From the NCBI GenBank assembly GCA_964636225.1, contig CAZWQM010000006.1, positions 55,651 to 119,650 on the forward strand: DNA of 64,000 bases. Reading direction: 5' to 3'. This document shows positions 53,387 through 62,992 of this stretch, piece by piece (position 1 is the stretch's first letter; each line of letters begins with the position of its first letter). The stretch is from UBA1858 sp964636225 (GTDB lineage Bacteria; Pseudomonadota; Gammaproteobacteria; UBA4575). The translations under genes and the position numbers were made by a program. A model generated the notes under the pieces. It searched no databases, was not told the origin of the DNA, and saw nothing but the letters and a program-made list of their open reading frames with translations.

Positions 53387-54796
53387 ATGGCCGCATTATC
53401 GTTATACGACAAACTCTGGAATTCTCATGTGGTACATACGCAAGAGGATGGCACAAGTCTGATTTACATCGACAGACATCTGGTGCACGAGGTCACTTCA
53501 CCACAAGCGTTTGAAAGTTTGCGTATAGCCGGGCGTGCGCCCTGGCGCAAAGCATCCATTCTTGCAGTGCCTGATCACAATGTTCCCACCACGGATAGAG
53601 ACAAGGAAATTACTGATCCCGTCTCGCGCAAGCAATTACAGGCTCTGGAGGATAACTGTAACTACTTTAAATTGCAGAAATTTGACATGAATGATCCGCG
53701 TCAGGGGATTGTGCATGTCATTGGTCCGGAGCAAGGAGCGAGCCTGCCGGGAATGACTATAGTTTGTGGTGACTCACATACTTCTACTCATGGGGCATTG
53801 GCGGCTCTGGCATTTGGAATAGGCACTTCTGAAGTAGAATATGTGCTGGCCACTCAATGTTTGCTGTTAAGAAAAACCAAATCAATGCGTGTTCATGTTG
53901 CTGGAACACTGCCTAAAGGCGTCTACTCAAAAGATATCGTGCTTGCGTTAATTGCAAAAATTGGCACGGCTGGTGGCAATGGTTACACCATGGAATTTTG
54001 TGGTGAAGCGATACAAAAGCTATCCATTGAAGCAAGAATGACAATTTGCAATATGTCGATAGAAGCGGGCGCGCGTGCCGGGGTGATCGGCGTAGATGAC
54101 ACTACGATTGACTATATTGCCGGACGGCCCTTTGCACCCAAGCAGGCAATGTGGGATGCGGCTGTAAAATCATGGCGCCAACTGGTTTCAGATGATGATG
54201 CAAAATTTGACAGTAGCGTTGAATTGAATGCCAGCGATTTAAGTCCTCAGGTCAGTTGGGGAACCTCTCCTGAAATGGTCGTGTCTGTAGATAGCGTCGT
54301 GCCGGACCCCGACCAGGAAGTAAATGCAAGCAAAGCGGAGGGTATGCGCAAAGCATTAGCCTATATGGACTTAAAACCAGGACAGGCGATTAACCAGATT
54401 CAGATCGACAAAGTATTCATTGGATCCTGTACAAATTCAAGAATTGAAGATCTGCGTGAAGCCGCACAGGTGGTGCGAGGAAAGAATGTTGCAGATAACA
54501 TCAAGCTGGCAATGATTGTTCCCGGCTCGGGACTGGTAAAACGTCAGGCTGAGCAGGAAGGTCTGGATCAGGTATTTAAAGCGGCAGGCTTTGAATGGCG
54601 AGAGCCAGGTTGCTCAATGTGTTTGGGAATGAATGCTGATCAACTTGAAGCCGGCGAGCGATGTGCTTCTACCTCAAACAGGAATTTTGAAGGACGGCAG
54701 GGCCAGGGCGGACGCACTCACTTGGTAAGTCCGGCGATGGCCGCGGCAGCTGGCGTAGCCGGTCACTTTGATGATGTACGTAAATATTTCAACTAA
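53387..54796 (+). CDS. leuC: 3-isopropylmalate dehydratase large subunit
   Basis: LeuC and LeuD isomerise 2- to 3-isopropylmalate in leucine synthesis. The 469-residue aconitase-family protein carries the 4Fe-4S ligands in GSCTNSR and GCSMCLG, and CGDSHTSTHGAL in the first domain. It opens the leuC-leuD-leuB unit, with leuD starting 11 nt after it. No leuA is present in the window. Confidence 0.97.
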   Translation: MAALSLYDKLWNSHVVHTQEDGTSLIYIDRHLVHEVTSPQAFESLRIAGRAPWRKASILAVPDHNVPTTDRDKEITDPVSRKQLQALEDNCNYFKLQKFDMNDPRQGIVHVIGPEQGASLPGMTIVCGDSHTSTHGALAALAFGIGTSEVEYVLATQCLLLRKTKSMRVHVAGTLPKGVYSKDIVLALIAKIGTAGGNGYTMEFCGEAIQKLSIEARMTICNMSIEAGARAGVIGVDDTTIDYIAGRPFAPKQAMWDAAVKSWRQLVSDDDAKFDSSVELNASDLSPQVSWGTSPEMVVSVDSVVPDPDQEVNASKAEGMRKALAYMDLKPGQAINQIQIDKVFIGSCTNSRIEDLREAAQVVRGKNVADNIKLAMIVPGSGLVKRQAEQEGLDQVFKAAGFEWREPGCSMCLGMNADQLEAGERCASTSNRNFEGRQGQGGRTHLVSPAMAAAAGVAGHFDDVRKYFN

Positions 54797-54807
54797 AGAG
54801 TTTTATT

Positions 54808-55452
54808 ATGCAATCGTTTACAACGCTGACATCAACTTTATTGCCCATGGATCGACCCAACGTCGATACTGACGCGATCATTCCCAAGCAGTATTTGAAG
54901 TCAGTAAAGAAAAGTGGTTTTGGCGTTAATCTGTTTGATGACTGGCGTTATCTGGATCCGGGAAAGCCGGATGAGGACAATAATCAGCGACGTCCCAATC
55001 TAAATTTTATTCTGAATGATGCACGCTATAAAAGCGCGAAAATTCTATTGGGTAGAGATAATTTTGGCTGCGGCTCATCGCGTGAACATGCGGTGTGGGC
55101 TTTACTCGATTATGGTTTTCTTGCGGTTATTTCTAACCGCTTCGCGGATATCTTTTTTAGCAACTGTTTTAAAAATGGTTTACTGCCAATTGTTCTGGAA
55201 AAAGACGTGATGGATAAATTGTTTGTAGCCAGTCTGGATGAGCCTGAGTTTAGCGTGTCAATTGATCTGCAAAGTCAGCAAGTGAATGCAGGTGAGCTTG
55301 GGATTCATCATTTTGACATTGATGAATTTAGTAAACACTGTTTGCTCAATGGCCTGGATGAAATAGGTATCACTTTACAATATCAGGATCAAATCCGTGC
55401 CTACGAAGAAAAACTAAAACAATCATCACCCTGGTTATTTGCTAATGACTAA
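54808..55452 (+). CDS. leuD: 3-isopropylmalate dehydratase small subunit
   Basis: LeuD supplies the swivelling domain of isopropylmalate isomerase. The 214-residue protein shows RPNVDTDAIIPKQYLKS, the GRDNFGCGSSREHAVWAL signature and SNRFADIFFSNCFKNG. It lies between leuC and leuB and overlaps the latter by 8 nt. Confidence 0.97.
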   Translation: MQSFTTLTSTLLPMDRPNVDTDAIIPKQYLKSVKKSGFGVNLFDDWRYLDPGKPDEDNNQRRPNLNFILNDARYKSAKILLGRDNFGCGSSREHAVWALLDYGFLAVISNRFADIFFSNCFKNGLLPIVLEKDVMDKLFVASLDEPEFSVSIDLQSQQVNAGELGIHHFDIDEFSKHCLLNGLDEIGITLQYQDQIRAYEEKLKQSSPWLFAND

Positions 55453-56542
55453 CTCAAAAACAGCTAAAATACTCGTACTGCCGGGCGATGGCATTGGTCC
55501 GGAAATCGTCAACGAAGCGGTTAAAGTACTTGAATGTTTATGTGATGCCGGATTGTCGGTTGAGCTTGAGCAGGGACTCATCGGTGGTGCGGCCTACGAT
55601 CTGACACATTCACCTTTTCCGAATGAGACAATCGCCAAGGCTGAGGCTTGTGACGCCATATTACTGGGTGCAGTGGGTGGTCCGCAGTATGACAATGTTG
55701 AAAGACATCTGCGACCGGAACAAGGGCTGCTGGATATTCGTGCGCATTTGAATTTGTTTGCCAATTTACGTCCAGCATTGCTGTATGCGGAGCTGGCTTC
55801 AGCTTCGTCATTAAGACCGGAACTGGTGGCAGATCTTGATCTGCTCATCGTGCGTGAATTGACTGGAGGCATTTACTTTGGTCAGCCTCGCGCACAAGAA
55901 ATCAAAAACAATATTCGCCGTGCTTATAACACCATGGTGTATGACGAGAATGAAATTTGTCGCATCGCGCATGTGGCATTTCGCGCGGCGCAAAAACGTG
56001 ACAAACGCTTGTGCTCGGTGGATAAGGCCAATGTACTTGAAGTGTCTTTGCTGTGGCGGGAGGTAATGGGGGAAGTGCATCAGGAATATTCCGATGTCAC
56101 GCTAAGTCATATGTATGTGGATAATGCAGCCATGCAGTTGGTGAGAGCACCTAAGCAATTTGATGTGATGGTGACGTCTAATCTGTTCGGTGACATTCTT
56201 TCAGATGCCGCGGCCATGCTGACCGGTTCCATCGGAATGCTGCCATCGGCCTCATTAAATGAAAATAATAAAGGGATGTATGAACCCATCCACGGTTCTG
56301 CACCCGATATTGCAGGCAAAGGCATTGCCAATCCATTGGCGACAATTTTGTCGGTGGCAATGTTGTTGAGGTACTCATTAAGCGAAGAAAAGGCGGCACA
56401 ACAGATAGAGCAGGCGGTCGTCACAACTTTACAGCAAGGAGTCCGTACGCAGGATATTGCAGATAATGCAAATCAAGCAGTCAGCACCAGCGAGATGGGT
56501 GATGCGGTGCTCAAAAATCTGCAAAAGATTTTATCCAATTAA
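55445..56542 (+). CDS. leuB: 3-isopropylmalate dehydrogenase
   Basis: LeuB oxidatively decarboxylates 3-isopropylmalate with NAD. From ATG 55445, which overlaps the leuD stop by 8 nt, it has 365 residues. A TTG two codons earlier is less likely. The family marks are LPGDGIGPEIV, the substrate arginines in RPALLY and VRELTGGIYFG, the catalytic YNTMVYDENE region, and NLFGDILSDAAAMLTGS with GSAPDIAGKGIANP for the cofactor. Confidence 0.97.
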   Translation: MTNSKTAKILVLPGDGIGPEIVNEAVKVLECLCDAGLSVELEQGLIGGAAYDLTHSPFPNETIAKAEACDAILLGAVGGPQYDNVERHLRPEQGLLDIRAHLNLFANLRPALLYAELASASSLRPELVADLDLLIVRELTGGIYFGQPRAQEIKNNIRRAYNTMVYDENEICRIAHVAFRAAQKRDKRLCSVDKANVLEVSLLWREVMGEVHQEYSDVTLSHMYVDNAAMQLVRAPKQFDVMVTSNLFGDILSDAAAMLTGSIGMLPSASLNENNKGMYEPIHGSAPDIAGKGIANPLATILSVAMLLRYSLSEEKAAQQIEQAVVTTLQQGVRTQDIADNANQAVSTSEMGDAVLKNLQKILSN

Positions 56543-56576
56543 GATTTAATATTAAGAAAAGCATTAAGGATGCACA

Positions 56577-57599
56577 ATGGCTAAAAAATATGATGTGGCC
56601 GTAGTCGGTGCGACAGGGGCCGTGGGTGAAGTAATGTTGTCAATTCTTGCGCAGCGAAAATTCCCTGTAGGAAATGTCTACGCGCTGGCCAGTGAGCGTT
56701 CCGCAGGTAAGACGGTTCCGTTTGGTGATCGCTGCCTAGAAGTTCAGGATCTGGCGAAGTTTGATTTTTCAAAAGTCCAAATCGGATTGTTCTCACCTGG
56801 TGCTTCAGTCTCGGATATTTATGCTCCACTGGCCGCGGAGAAAGGCTGTGTGGTGATCGATAATACCTCGCGCTTCCGCTATGAAGATGATATTCCCCTG
56901 GTTGTGCCTGAGGTGAATCCACATGCCATCGCTCAGTATAAAAACCGCGGAATTATTGCTAATCCCAATTGTTCAACTATTCAAATGCTAGTGGCATTAA
57001 AGCCCATTCATGATGCTGTGGGAATCGAGAGAATTAACGTCGCGACCTACCAGGCCGTGTCCGGAACCGGCAAGGAAGCTATTGATGAATTAGATGTGCA
57101 AACTCGTGCGATTATGGCTAACGAGCCGACGAATTGCCACGTCTATCCGAAACAAATTGCTTTTAACGCACTGCCACATATAGATATATTCTTGGAAAAC
57201 GGATATACCAAGGAAGAAATGAAGATGGTCTGGGAAACACGAAAGATTATGGGTGATGACAACATCCTTGTGAATCCAACCGCTGTCAGAATTCCGGTGA
57301 AATTTGGACACTCCGAAGCAGTTCATCTGGAACTTAAGAAGCCAATGACGGCCGATTATGCAAAGGAAGTGCTTAATAATGCGCCAGGCGTTGTTGTGAT
57401 AGATGAACGATGTGATGGCGGCTACCCCACTGCGGCGACTGAAGCCGATGGAACTGATCCGGTCTATGTTGGACGTATTCGTGAAGATATCTCTCACCCC
57501 AGAGGACTTAATCTGTGGGTAGTCAGTGATAATGTGAGGAAAGGTGCAGCTCTCAATAGCGTTCAGATCGCAGAATTTTTAATCGAAAATCATATATAA
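56577..57599 (+). CDS. asd: Aspartate-semialdehyde dehydrogenase
   Basis: Asd makes aspartate semialdehyde, the branch point to lysine, diaminopimelate, threonine and methionine. The 340-residue protein has the NADP motif VVGATGAVGEV, the active-site Cys132 in NPNCSTIQ, and a late GHSEAVHLELKK with the acid/base histidine. It is shorter than the 367-residue E. coli enzyme and looks like the shorter class also found in Gram-positive bacteria and as the second Asd of Vibrio. The Usg paralogue is inactive and would lack the cysteine, so this is a working enzyme. It sits between leuB and fimV, the usual place. Confidence 0.95.
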   Translation: MAKKYDVAVVGATGAVGEVMLSILAQRKFPVGNVYALASERSAGKTVPFGDRCLEVQDLAKFDFSKVQIGLFSPGASVSDIYAPLAAEKGCVVIDNTSRFRYEDDIPLVVPEVNPHAIAQYKNRGIIANPNCSTIQMLVALKPIHDAVGIERINVATYQAVSGTGKEAIDELDVQTRAIMANEPTNCHVYPKQIAFNALPHIDIFLENGYTKEEMKMVWETRKIMGDDNILVNPTAVRIPVKFGHSEAVHLELKKPMTADYAKEVLNNAPGVVVIDERCDGGYPTAATEADGTDPVYVGRIREDISHPRGLNLWVVSDNVRKGAALNSVQIAEFLIENHI

Positions 57600-57668
57600 T
57601 TTATATTAGTATCGTGAGTTACTCGGCTGTACTTAAGTAGAATCTATACATAATCTGATAATTAAGTA

Positions 57669-60277
57669 GTGAATATACAAAAAGTAATCATGGGGGATAC
57701 AGGAATACATAAGAAGATTGTGGCACTGACTTTATTAGCCACCTTGCTTATTGGAACCCCCGGGCTTGTTTTTGCATTTGGACTTGGTGACATAGAAATT
57801 AACTCTGCGCTAAACCAGCCAATGGATGCCGAAATTGAACTGGTTGGTATCAATGCAGCCACAATTGATGAAGTGCAAGTGGAGCTAGCCAATCAGCAAA
57901 TGTTTGAAAAAGTTGGTGTACCTCGCCCTTATATTCTGACTCGTTTGAAGTTCACTCCCACTATTTCTAATGGAAAACCCGTTATTCGCGTGACCTCAAC
58001 AGATTCTATTCGCGAGCCATTTTTAACTTTTCTGGTAGATTTACGCTGGGCCAAAGGGAAACTTCTTCGCGAATATACTGTTCTGCTGGATCCCCCTGTG
58101 TTTGGTGAGAAAGCCAAAGCGGCGATACAGGCACCTAAAATTGCAACTCGGCCTGAGACGTCGGCACCCGTTGCAAAAAAGCCGGTTTCCAATCCGAGCA
58201 ACAATGTTGCCAGCGCACCAGCCCCTAAAGTCCCTGCGCCCAGTGCAAGACCCAAGCGGGAGACGATACCGACCAAAGTAACCAAGCCAGCCCCTTTAAA
58301 AAAAACGAATACCAGACCTGTTAGGAATGGAGATACTGTCTGGAGTATTGCTGAGCCCTATGCGCGCGAATACGGCGTAAGTGTCAACCAAATGATGTTG
58401 GCTATTCAGGAGGCCAACCCGCAAGGCTTCTCAAGTGACAACATTAATAACCTGAAATCCGGAACCGTACTGCGTATACCGGCTGAGGATTTATCCAAAT
58501 ATTCTGCACGCGAAGCACTGGCAGAAGTCAAGCGCCAATGGCGGGCATGGAAGCAAGGTACCCAGGATGGTGAAGATAGTGCGGTCAATGTTGATGCAGG
58601 TGAAATGGCCGATGGCGAAATGATGAAATCGCCAGATGCAATGGAACAGCAAAAACCTGACGCCTCTTCTTCAAACCTTTCAATTCTGGGAGAAGGTGAC
58701 GTTTTGGAAGGCAAGTCGGGTGACGATGCTGAAGCCACACTTAAAGAGCTGCGCAAACAAGTCAGTCTGCTTAAAGAAAGTTCTCAATCAAAAGGCCAGG
58801 AAAATGCCGAACTAAAAGGCCGAATAGAATCACTGGAGTCGATGCTTTCCAAGCAGGAAAATATTATCAAACTGCAAAATGAGCAGCTGGCACAATTGCA
58901 AAATTCGCTTGCTGTTCAGAATGAAACATCGGATCAAAAAAATGCCATGGAGGCTGCCACTCAAGAGCTGGCATCCGCAGAACAACAAGTAGAAGAAATG
59001 GCTGCAGAAATGCAGGCTGATTCAGAGCAGGTAATTAAACCAGCTAAAGTCGAGCCACTGCCAGATTTTTCAGAGCCCATTCCAGAAGAATTCTTACAGG
59101 CAGATCAACAAGCTCCCGATGCCGAGCCTGAAAGTTTAGTCGCGGAGGCGGAAGTGACCAGTGAGACCATGGCGGATCCTGAAAAGCCCGCGATGGAAAC
59201 TCCAGTTAGTGAATCGATGCTAGACAAGATTACCTCAGTTCTGCGTGATCAAGGTAAAACATTGATTGCAGCCGGCGCCGGCCTATTGGGGCTGTTGCTG
59301 GTTTGGATTGGCGTTAAACGCCGCAGAGAAAATACCGAAAATGCCGAGCTTGCTGCGAATGGTTTGCCAGCATTTGAAGAGGAGCCTTCAATTGATGAAA
59401 TGCTGGATGACTTGGAAGCGGTGAAAGCGGATGAAGTCGATAAAGAAAATGAAATGGCTGCCGCGTCTGAGTCTTCTGCCGAGGNNNNNNNNNNNNNNNN
59501 NNNNNNNNNNNNNNNNNNNNNNNNNNNNNNNNNNNNNNNNNNNNNNNNNNNNNNNNNNNNNNNNNNNNNNNNNNNNNNNNNNNNGATGAAGTCGATAAAG
59601 AAAATGAAATGGCTGCCGCGTCTGAGTCTTCTGCCGAGGCGGACGATATATTGGCTGAAGCTGACGTTTACATCTCTTATGGTTTTTATCAGCAGGCTGA
59701 GGAGCTCCTTAATGAAGGCCTGAGTAAAGATCCGAATAACCTTTTGTACAAGGTTAAGCTGGCTGAAATATATTCTGCTGATAAAAGATCTGATGATTTT
59801 ATCAGTCATCTTGAAGGTTTTGCTTCAAACATGAACAAAAAATCACCTGAGTGGGGAAAAATTGCTGCCGTGGGAGCAGCATTGGTTCCGACTCATGCTT
59901 TATTTGCCAGTGATAATGCATCCGAACTTGACGACGATTCAGTACAAAAAGTGGGTATCAGCGAAGGTGACAAATCATCCACAGAAGTCATCGATAGTGG
60001 CGTTATCAGTGATTTCCGAGTCGCCTCTGAAGATATGGAAGACTTTGATACAGATGATCTGGATGATGATAATTCTTTGGATTTCACTTTTGCTGATGAT
60101 TACGAGTTTGCTAATCCTTCGGTTATCGAGGAAGTTGGTACCAAACTCGATTTGGCCAAGGCTTTCGTCGACATGGGTGACGAAGATGCAGCCAAAGAGA
60201 CGCTGACAGAAGTCATGGAACAGGGGGATCAAGCTCAAATTCAACAGGCCAAGGAATTGCTCGATAAGTTGAACTAG
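57669..60277 (+). CDS. fimV: FimV/TspA-family peptidoglycan-binding hub protein (split by assembly gap)
   Basis: FimV is a large inner-membrane protein that organises type IV pili and cell-pole signalling. The N-terminal part has a signal peptide ending near VFA, the FimV periplasmic domain (LGDIEINSALNQPMDAEI), a LysM domain (about 217-270, RNGDTVWSIAEPYAREYG), a coiled coil (about 360-440) and one membrane helix (about 530-550). The acidic cytoplasmic part ends in the conserved FimV C-terminal domain (GTKLDLAKAFVDMGDEDAA). A 100-N gap (59485-59584) interrupts it. Reading resumes in another frame only because the gap length is arbitrary. If the two identical 55-bp flanks are one sequence, the gene is a single 817-residue frame. 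A GTG starts it at 57669; ATG 57690 is an alternative. Confidence 0.92.
59430..59484 (+). repeat. 55-bp direct repeat, copy 1 (left flank of gap)
   Basis: This stretch encodes DEVDKENEMAAASESSAE in the acidic part of FimV. It is identical, base for base, to 59585-59639 on the far side of the N run. It is probably the same genomic sequence seen at two contig ends, or a unit of a tandem repeat that the assembler could not resolve. Confidence 0.9.
59485..59584. other. Assembly gap of 100 N
   Basis: Exactly 100 unknown bases, the usual placeholder for a gap of unknown size, lie inside fimV. The number carries no information about true length, which must keep the frame between the two halves. Confidence 0.99.
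59585..59639 (+). repeat. 55-bp direct repeat, copy 2 (right flank of gap)
   Basis: Identical to 59430-59484. From here the FimV frame continues with ADDILAEADVYISYGF to the stop at 60277. The first copy is in frame with the FimV start and this copy is in frame with the FimV end, so merging them (removing 155 bases) gives a continuous gene. Confidence 0.9.
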
Positions 60278-60317
60278 ATAAGCTGAATTAGAGGTGAGTT
60301 TACCCACAGTTCAAAGA

Positions 60318-60352
60318 GAAAGCCTCAGTGTTTACACTGGGGCTTTCTTGGT
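60318..60352 (+). terminator. Strong rho-independent terminator after fimV
   Basis: A 13-bp stem pairs 60318-60330 with 60335-60347 (one G-T pair), with the loop TTTA, and is followed by TTGGTTT. It lies 41 nt after the fimV stop and only about 19 nt before the truA start. It should end fimV transcription and leaves truA dependent on read-through or on a promoter close by. Confidence 0.8.
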
Positions 60353-60370
60353 TTAGTGCATGATAAAGAT

Positions 60371-61129
60371 ATGAGATTTGCAGGTATTGTTGAATATGAT
60401 GGAAGTGACTTTTGTGGCTGGCAAAGACAGTCACATTCACCGTCGGTTCAGGCAGCAGTGGAACGTGCTATTAGTCGGGTTGCCAATCATGAAGTGGGTA
60501 TTGCTTGCGCGGGACGTACCGATACAGGGGTCCATGCGCTAGCACAGGTTATACATTTCGACACCAACGTCGAGCGAGATATGCGTTCCTGGCTATTGGG
60601 TATTAACTCTAACCTGCCGTCCAATATTGTACTTAAATCGATTAAGCTGATGCCTGATGAATTTCATGCGCGTTTTTCAGCACTTTCTCGCTCATATCGT
60701 TATATTATAGCCAATCAAAAAGTTAGACCGGCTTTACTGGCCAAAAGAGTGGCCTGGATACATGCACCGCTGGATGCTGAGCTAATGCAACAGGGCGCGG
60801 ACTATCTTGAAGGTGAGCACGATTTTACAAGCTTTCGCGCTCTGGCTTGTCAGGCCAAAAGTCCGGTAAGAAATATTTCGAAATTAAGTATACACAGAGA
60901 AGGTTCGATGTTGATGATGGATGTAACTGCGAATGGATTTTTACATCATATGGTGCGTAATCTGGCCGGGGTGCTGATCAGTATTGGCAAAAAAGAGCAT
61001 GCTCCGGAATGGGCCAAACAAGTGCTGCAAAATAGAGATCGCTCCTTAGGTGGGGTGACGGCACCGGCTCAGGGCCTGTATTTTATGGCGGTTGAGTATG
61101 GTACTAAGTATCAGTTATCAGAGGATTGA
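60371..61129 (+). CDS. truA: tRNA pseudouridine(38-40) synthase
   Basis: TruA makes pseudouridine at positions 38-40 of the anticodon stem-loop. From ATG 60371 the protein has 252 residues. The catalytic Asp51 lies in CAGRTDTGVHA (E. coli Asp60), and later motifs are HDFTSFRA and NGFLHHMVRNLAGVLI. The frame is open to a GTG at 60356, which falls in the tail of the terminator and is unlikely. The order fimV-truA-trpF is conserved in pseudomonads and relatives. Confidence 0.95.
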   Translation: MRFAGIVEYDGSDFCGWQRQSHSPSVQAAVERAISRVANHEVGIACAGRTDTGVHALAQVIHFDTNVERDMRSWLLGINSNLPSNIVLKSIKLMPDEFHARFSALSRSYRYIIANQKVRPALLAKRVAWIHAPLDAELMQQGADYLEGEHDFTSFRALACQAKSPVRNISKLSIHREGSMLMMDVTANGFLHHMVRNLAGVLISIGKKEHAPEWAKQVLQNRDRSLGGVTAPAQGLYFMAVEYGTKYQLSED

Positions 61130-61152
61130 ATGTTTATTCATTACAGGAAAGT

Positions 61153-61776
61153 ATGAAGCGTACTCGCATAAAATTTTGTGGAATTACTCGACTAGAAGAT
61201 TTTCAGGCGGCACAGGTTCTGGGAGTTGATGCGCTGGGACTGGTTTTCTGTCCACAAAGCCCGCGTGCAATTGATGTACAACAGGCGCGAACATTAATTG
61301 ATCACTGCGGTCCATTTATTACCAGTGTAGGGTTATTCATGAATCAAGATGCGGGTACAATCAGTGGCGTGTTGGAGCAGGTGCCTGTGGATCTATTACA
61401 GTTTCATGGTACGGAATCTGAACAGTTTTGTGCATCGTTTGGACGACCTTATGTCAAAAGTATTGCGATGGGCAGCCTTACTAATGAGTTATCAGAGTCC
61501 AGTTATCCATCCGCTTCCGCTTTATTGTTGGACAGCAACGAGTTGGGTCAACCTGGAGGTTCTGGAAAGCAGTTTAACTGGCAGACAGTCCCGAAGTTGG
61601 ACAGGCCTTTAATTCTGGCGGGCGGACTTGATTCGACCAATGTAGGAGATGCGATCAAACAGCTACGCCCCTATGCAGTGGATGTCAGTAGTGGGATTGA
61701 GTTTGCCAAAGGTATCAAAGATATAAATAAAATGAGTGAATTTGTAAAATCTGTACGAGAAGCCGATGAAAGCTAA
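61153..61776 (+). CDS. trpF: Phosphoribosylanthranilate isomerase
   Basis: TrpF converts phosphoribosylanthranilate to the ribulose phosphate form in tryptophan synthesis. From ATG 61153, preceded by AGGAAA, it has 207 residues in a single TIM-barrel domain. The motif IKFCGITR holds the catalytic Cys9, and AGGLDSTNV and VDVSSGIE mark the phosphate site. The frame opens at TTG 61126, overlapping truA, but that start has no ribosome site. It overlaps trpB by 11 nt. Here trpF is free-standing, not fused to trpC as in E. coli. Confidence 0.96.
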   Translation: MKRTRIKFCGITRLEDFQAAQVLGVDALGLVFCPQSPRAIDVQQARTLIDHCGPFITSVGLFMNQDAGTISGVLEQVPVDLLQFHGTESEQFCASFGRPYVKSIAMGSLTNELSESSYPSASALLLDSNELGQPGGSGKQFNWQTVPKLDRPLILAGGLDSTNVGDAIKQLRPYAVDVSSGIEFAKGIKDINKMSEFVKSVREADES

Positions 61777-62992
61777 AGTTATCGACAACACCTATGTTGG
61801 CAGTGACGTGCCTGATGAAGCAGGCCATTTTGGTATTTATGGCGGGAAGTTTGTTGCTGAAACTTTAATGACACCTCTGGAAGAACTGGAAGCTGCCTAT
61901 TTATGCTGTAAGGATGACCCGCAATTTCAAAAAGAATTTGATGAAGACTTGACCCACTATGTGGGCAGGCCCAGTCCGCTTTACCATGCGCATAGGCTCT
62001 CAGAGCTATGGGGTGGCGCGCAGATTTTCCTCAAGCGTGAAGATCTTAATCACACCGGGGCACATAAGATTAATAACACCATTGGTCAAGCGCTGCTGGC
62101 CAAGCGCATGGGAAAAACGCGGATTATTGCCGAAACCGGTGCCGGTCAACATGGCGTGGCCAGTGCCACTATTGCGGCTCGTTTAGGGCTCGAATGTGTA
62201 GTGTATATGGGTGAAGAAGACATACATCGTCAGGCGCCGAATGTTTATCGTATGCGCCTTTTAGGGGCTACCGTTGTGCCGGTAACTTCAGGCTCTAAAA
62301 CACTAAAAGATGCGCTTAATGAAGCGCTGCGCGATTGGGTTACAAATGTTGATAACACCTTTTATGTGATTGGCACGGTTGCCGGTCCACATCCTTATCC
62401 TCGACTTGTAAGAGACTTTCAAACCGTGATTGGGCGTGAAGCGCGGGAACAACATTTGAATCAAACTGGCAAATTACCCAATGCTTTAGTCGCTTGTGTG
62501 GGTGGGGGTTCAAATGCCATTGGACTTTTTCATCCTTTTCTTAATGACGTGGAAATCAAAAAATACGGGGTGGAAGCGGCAGGTGACGGAATTGAAACCG
62601 GACGTCATTCCGCTCCATTAAATGCCGGCAAACCAGGTGTACTGCATGGTAACCGTACCTATCTTATGGAAGATGAGAATGGTCAGATTATTGAGACGCA
62701 TTCAATTTCTGCAGGTCTGGATTATCCGGGTGTGGGACCTGAACACGCTTGGTTAAAGGATGAGGGCAGTGTGGAGTATGTCGCAATCACCGACGAAGAA
62801 GCGCTCAAGGCATTTCATCAACTTACACGCATTGAAGGTATTATTCCGGCACTGGAAAGCAGTCATGCCGTAGCTTATGCGAAAAAGCTCGCCCCGACGA
62901 TGGATAAAGATCAATCCATTATTGTTAATTTATCTGGCCGCGGTGACAAGGATATTAATACTGTGGCACGCATTGAAGGAATCCAATTGTGA
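61766..62992 (+). CDS. trpB: Tryptophan synthase beta chain
   Basis: TrpB joins indole and serine with PLP. The 408-residue protein has the Schiff-base lysine Lys101 in HTGAHKINNTIGQ, the catalytic glutamate region IAETGAGQHG and the phosphate-binding CVGGGSNAIG. It begins 11 nt inside trpF and ends in a 4-nt overlap with trpA, so trpF, trpB and trpA are tightly coupled. Confidence 0.98.
   Translation: MKAKVIDNTYVGSDVPDEAGHFGIYGGKFVAETLMTPLEELEAAYLCCKDDPQFQKEFDEDLTHYVGRPSPLYHAHRLSELWGGAQIFLKREDLNHTGAHKINNTIGQALLAKRMGKTRIIAETGAGQHGVASATIAARLGLECVVYMGEEDIHRQAPNVYRMRLLGATVVPVTSGSKTLKDALNEALRDWVTNVDNTFYVIGTVAGPHPYPRLVRDFQTVIGREAREQHLNQTGKLPNALVACVGGGSNAIGLFHPFLNDVEIKKYGVEAAGDGIETGRHSAPLNAGKPGVLHGNRTYLMEDENGQIIETHSISAGLDYPGVGPEHAWLKDEGSVEYVAITDEEALKAFHQLTRIEGIIPALESSHAVAYAKKLAPTMDKDQSIIVNLSGRGDKDINTVARIEGIQL

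Noticed and set aside
59585..59723. The frame that runs on across the N gap and ends at 59723
   Set aside because: It exists only because the gap was given 100 bases; the true FimV frame continues in another phase to 60277.
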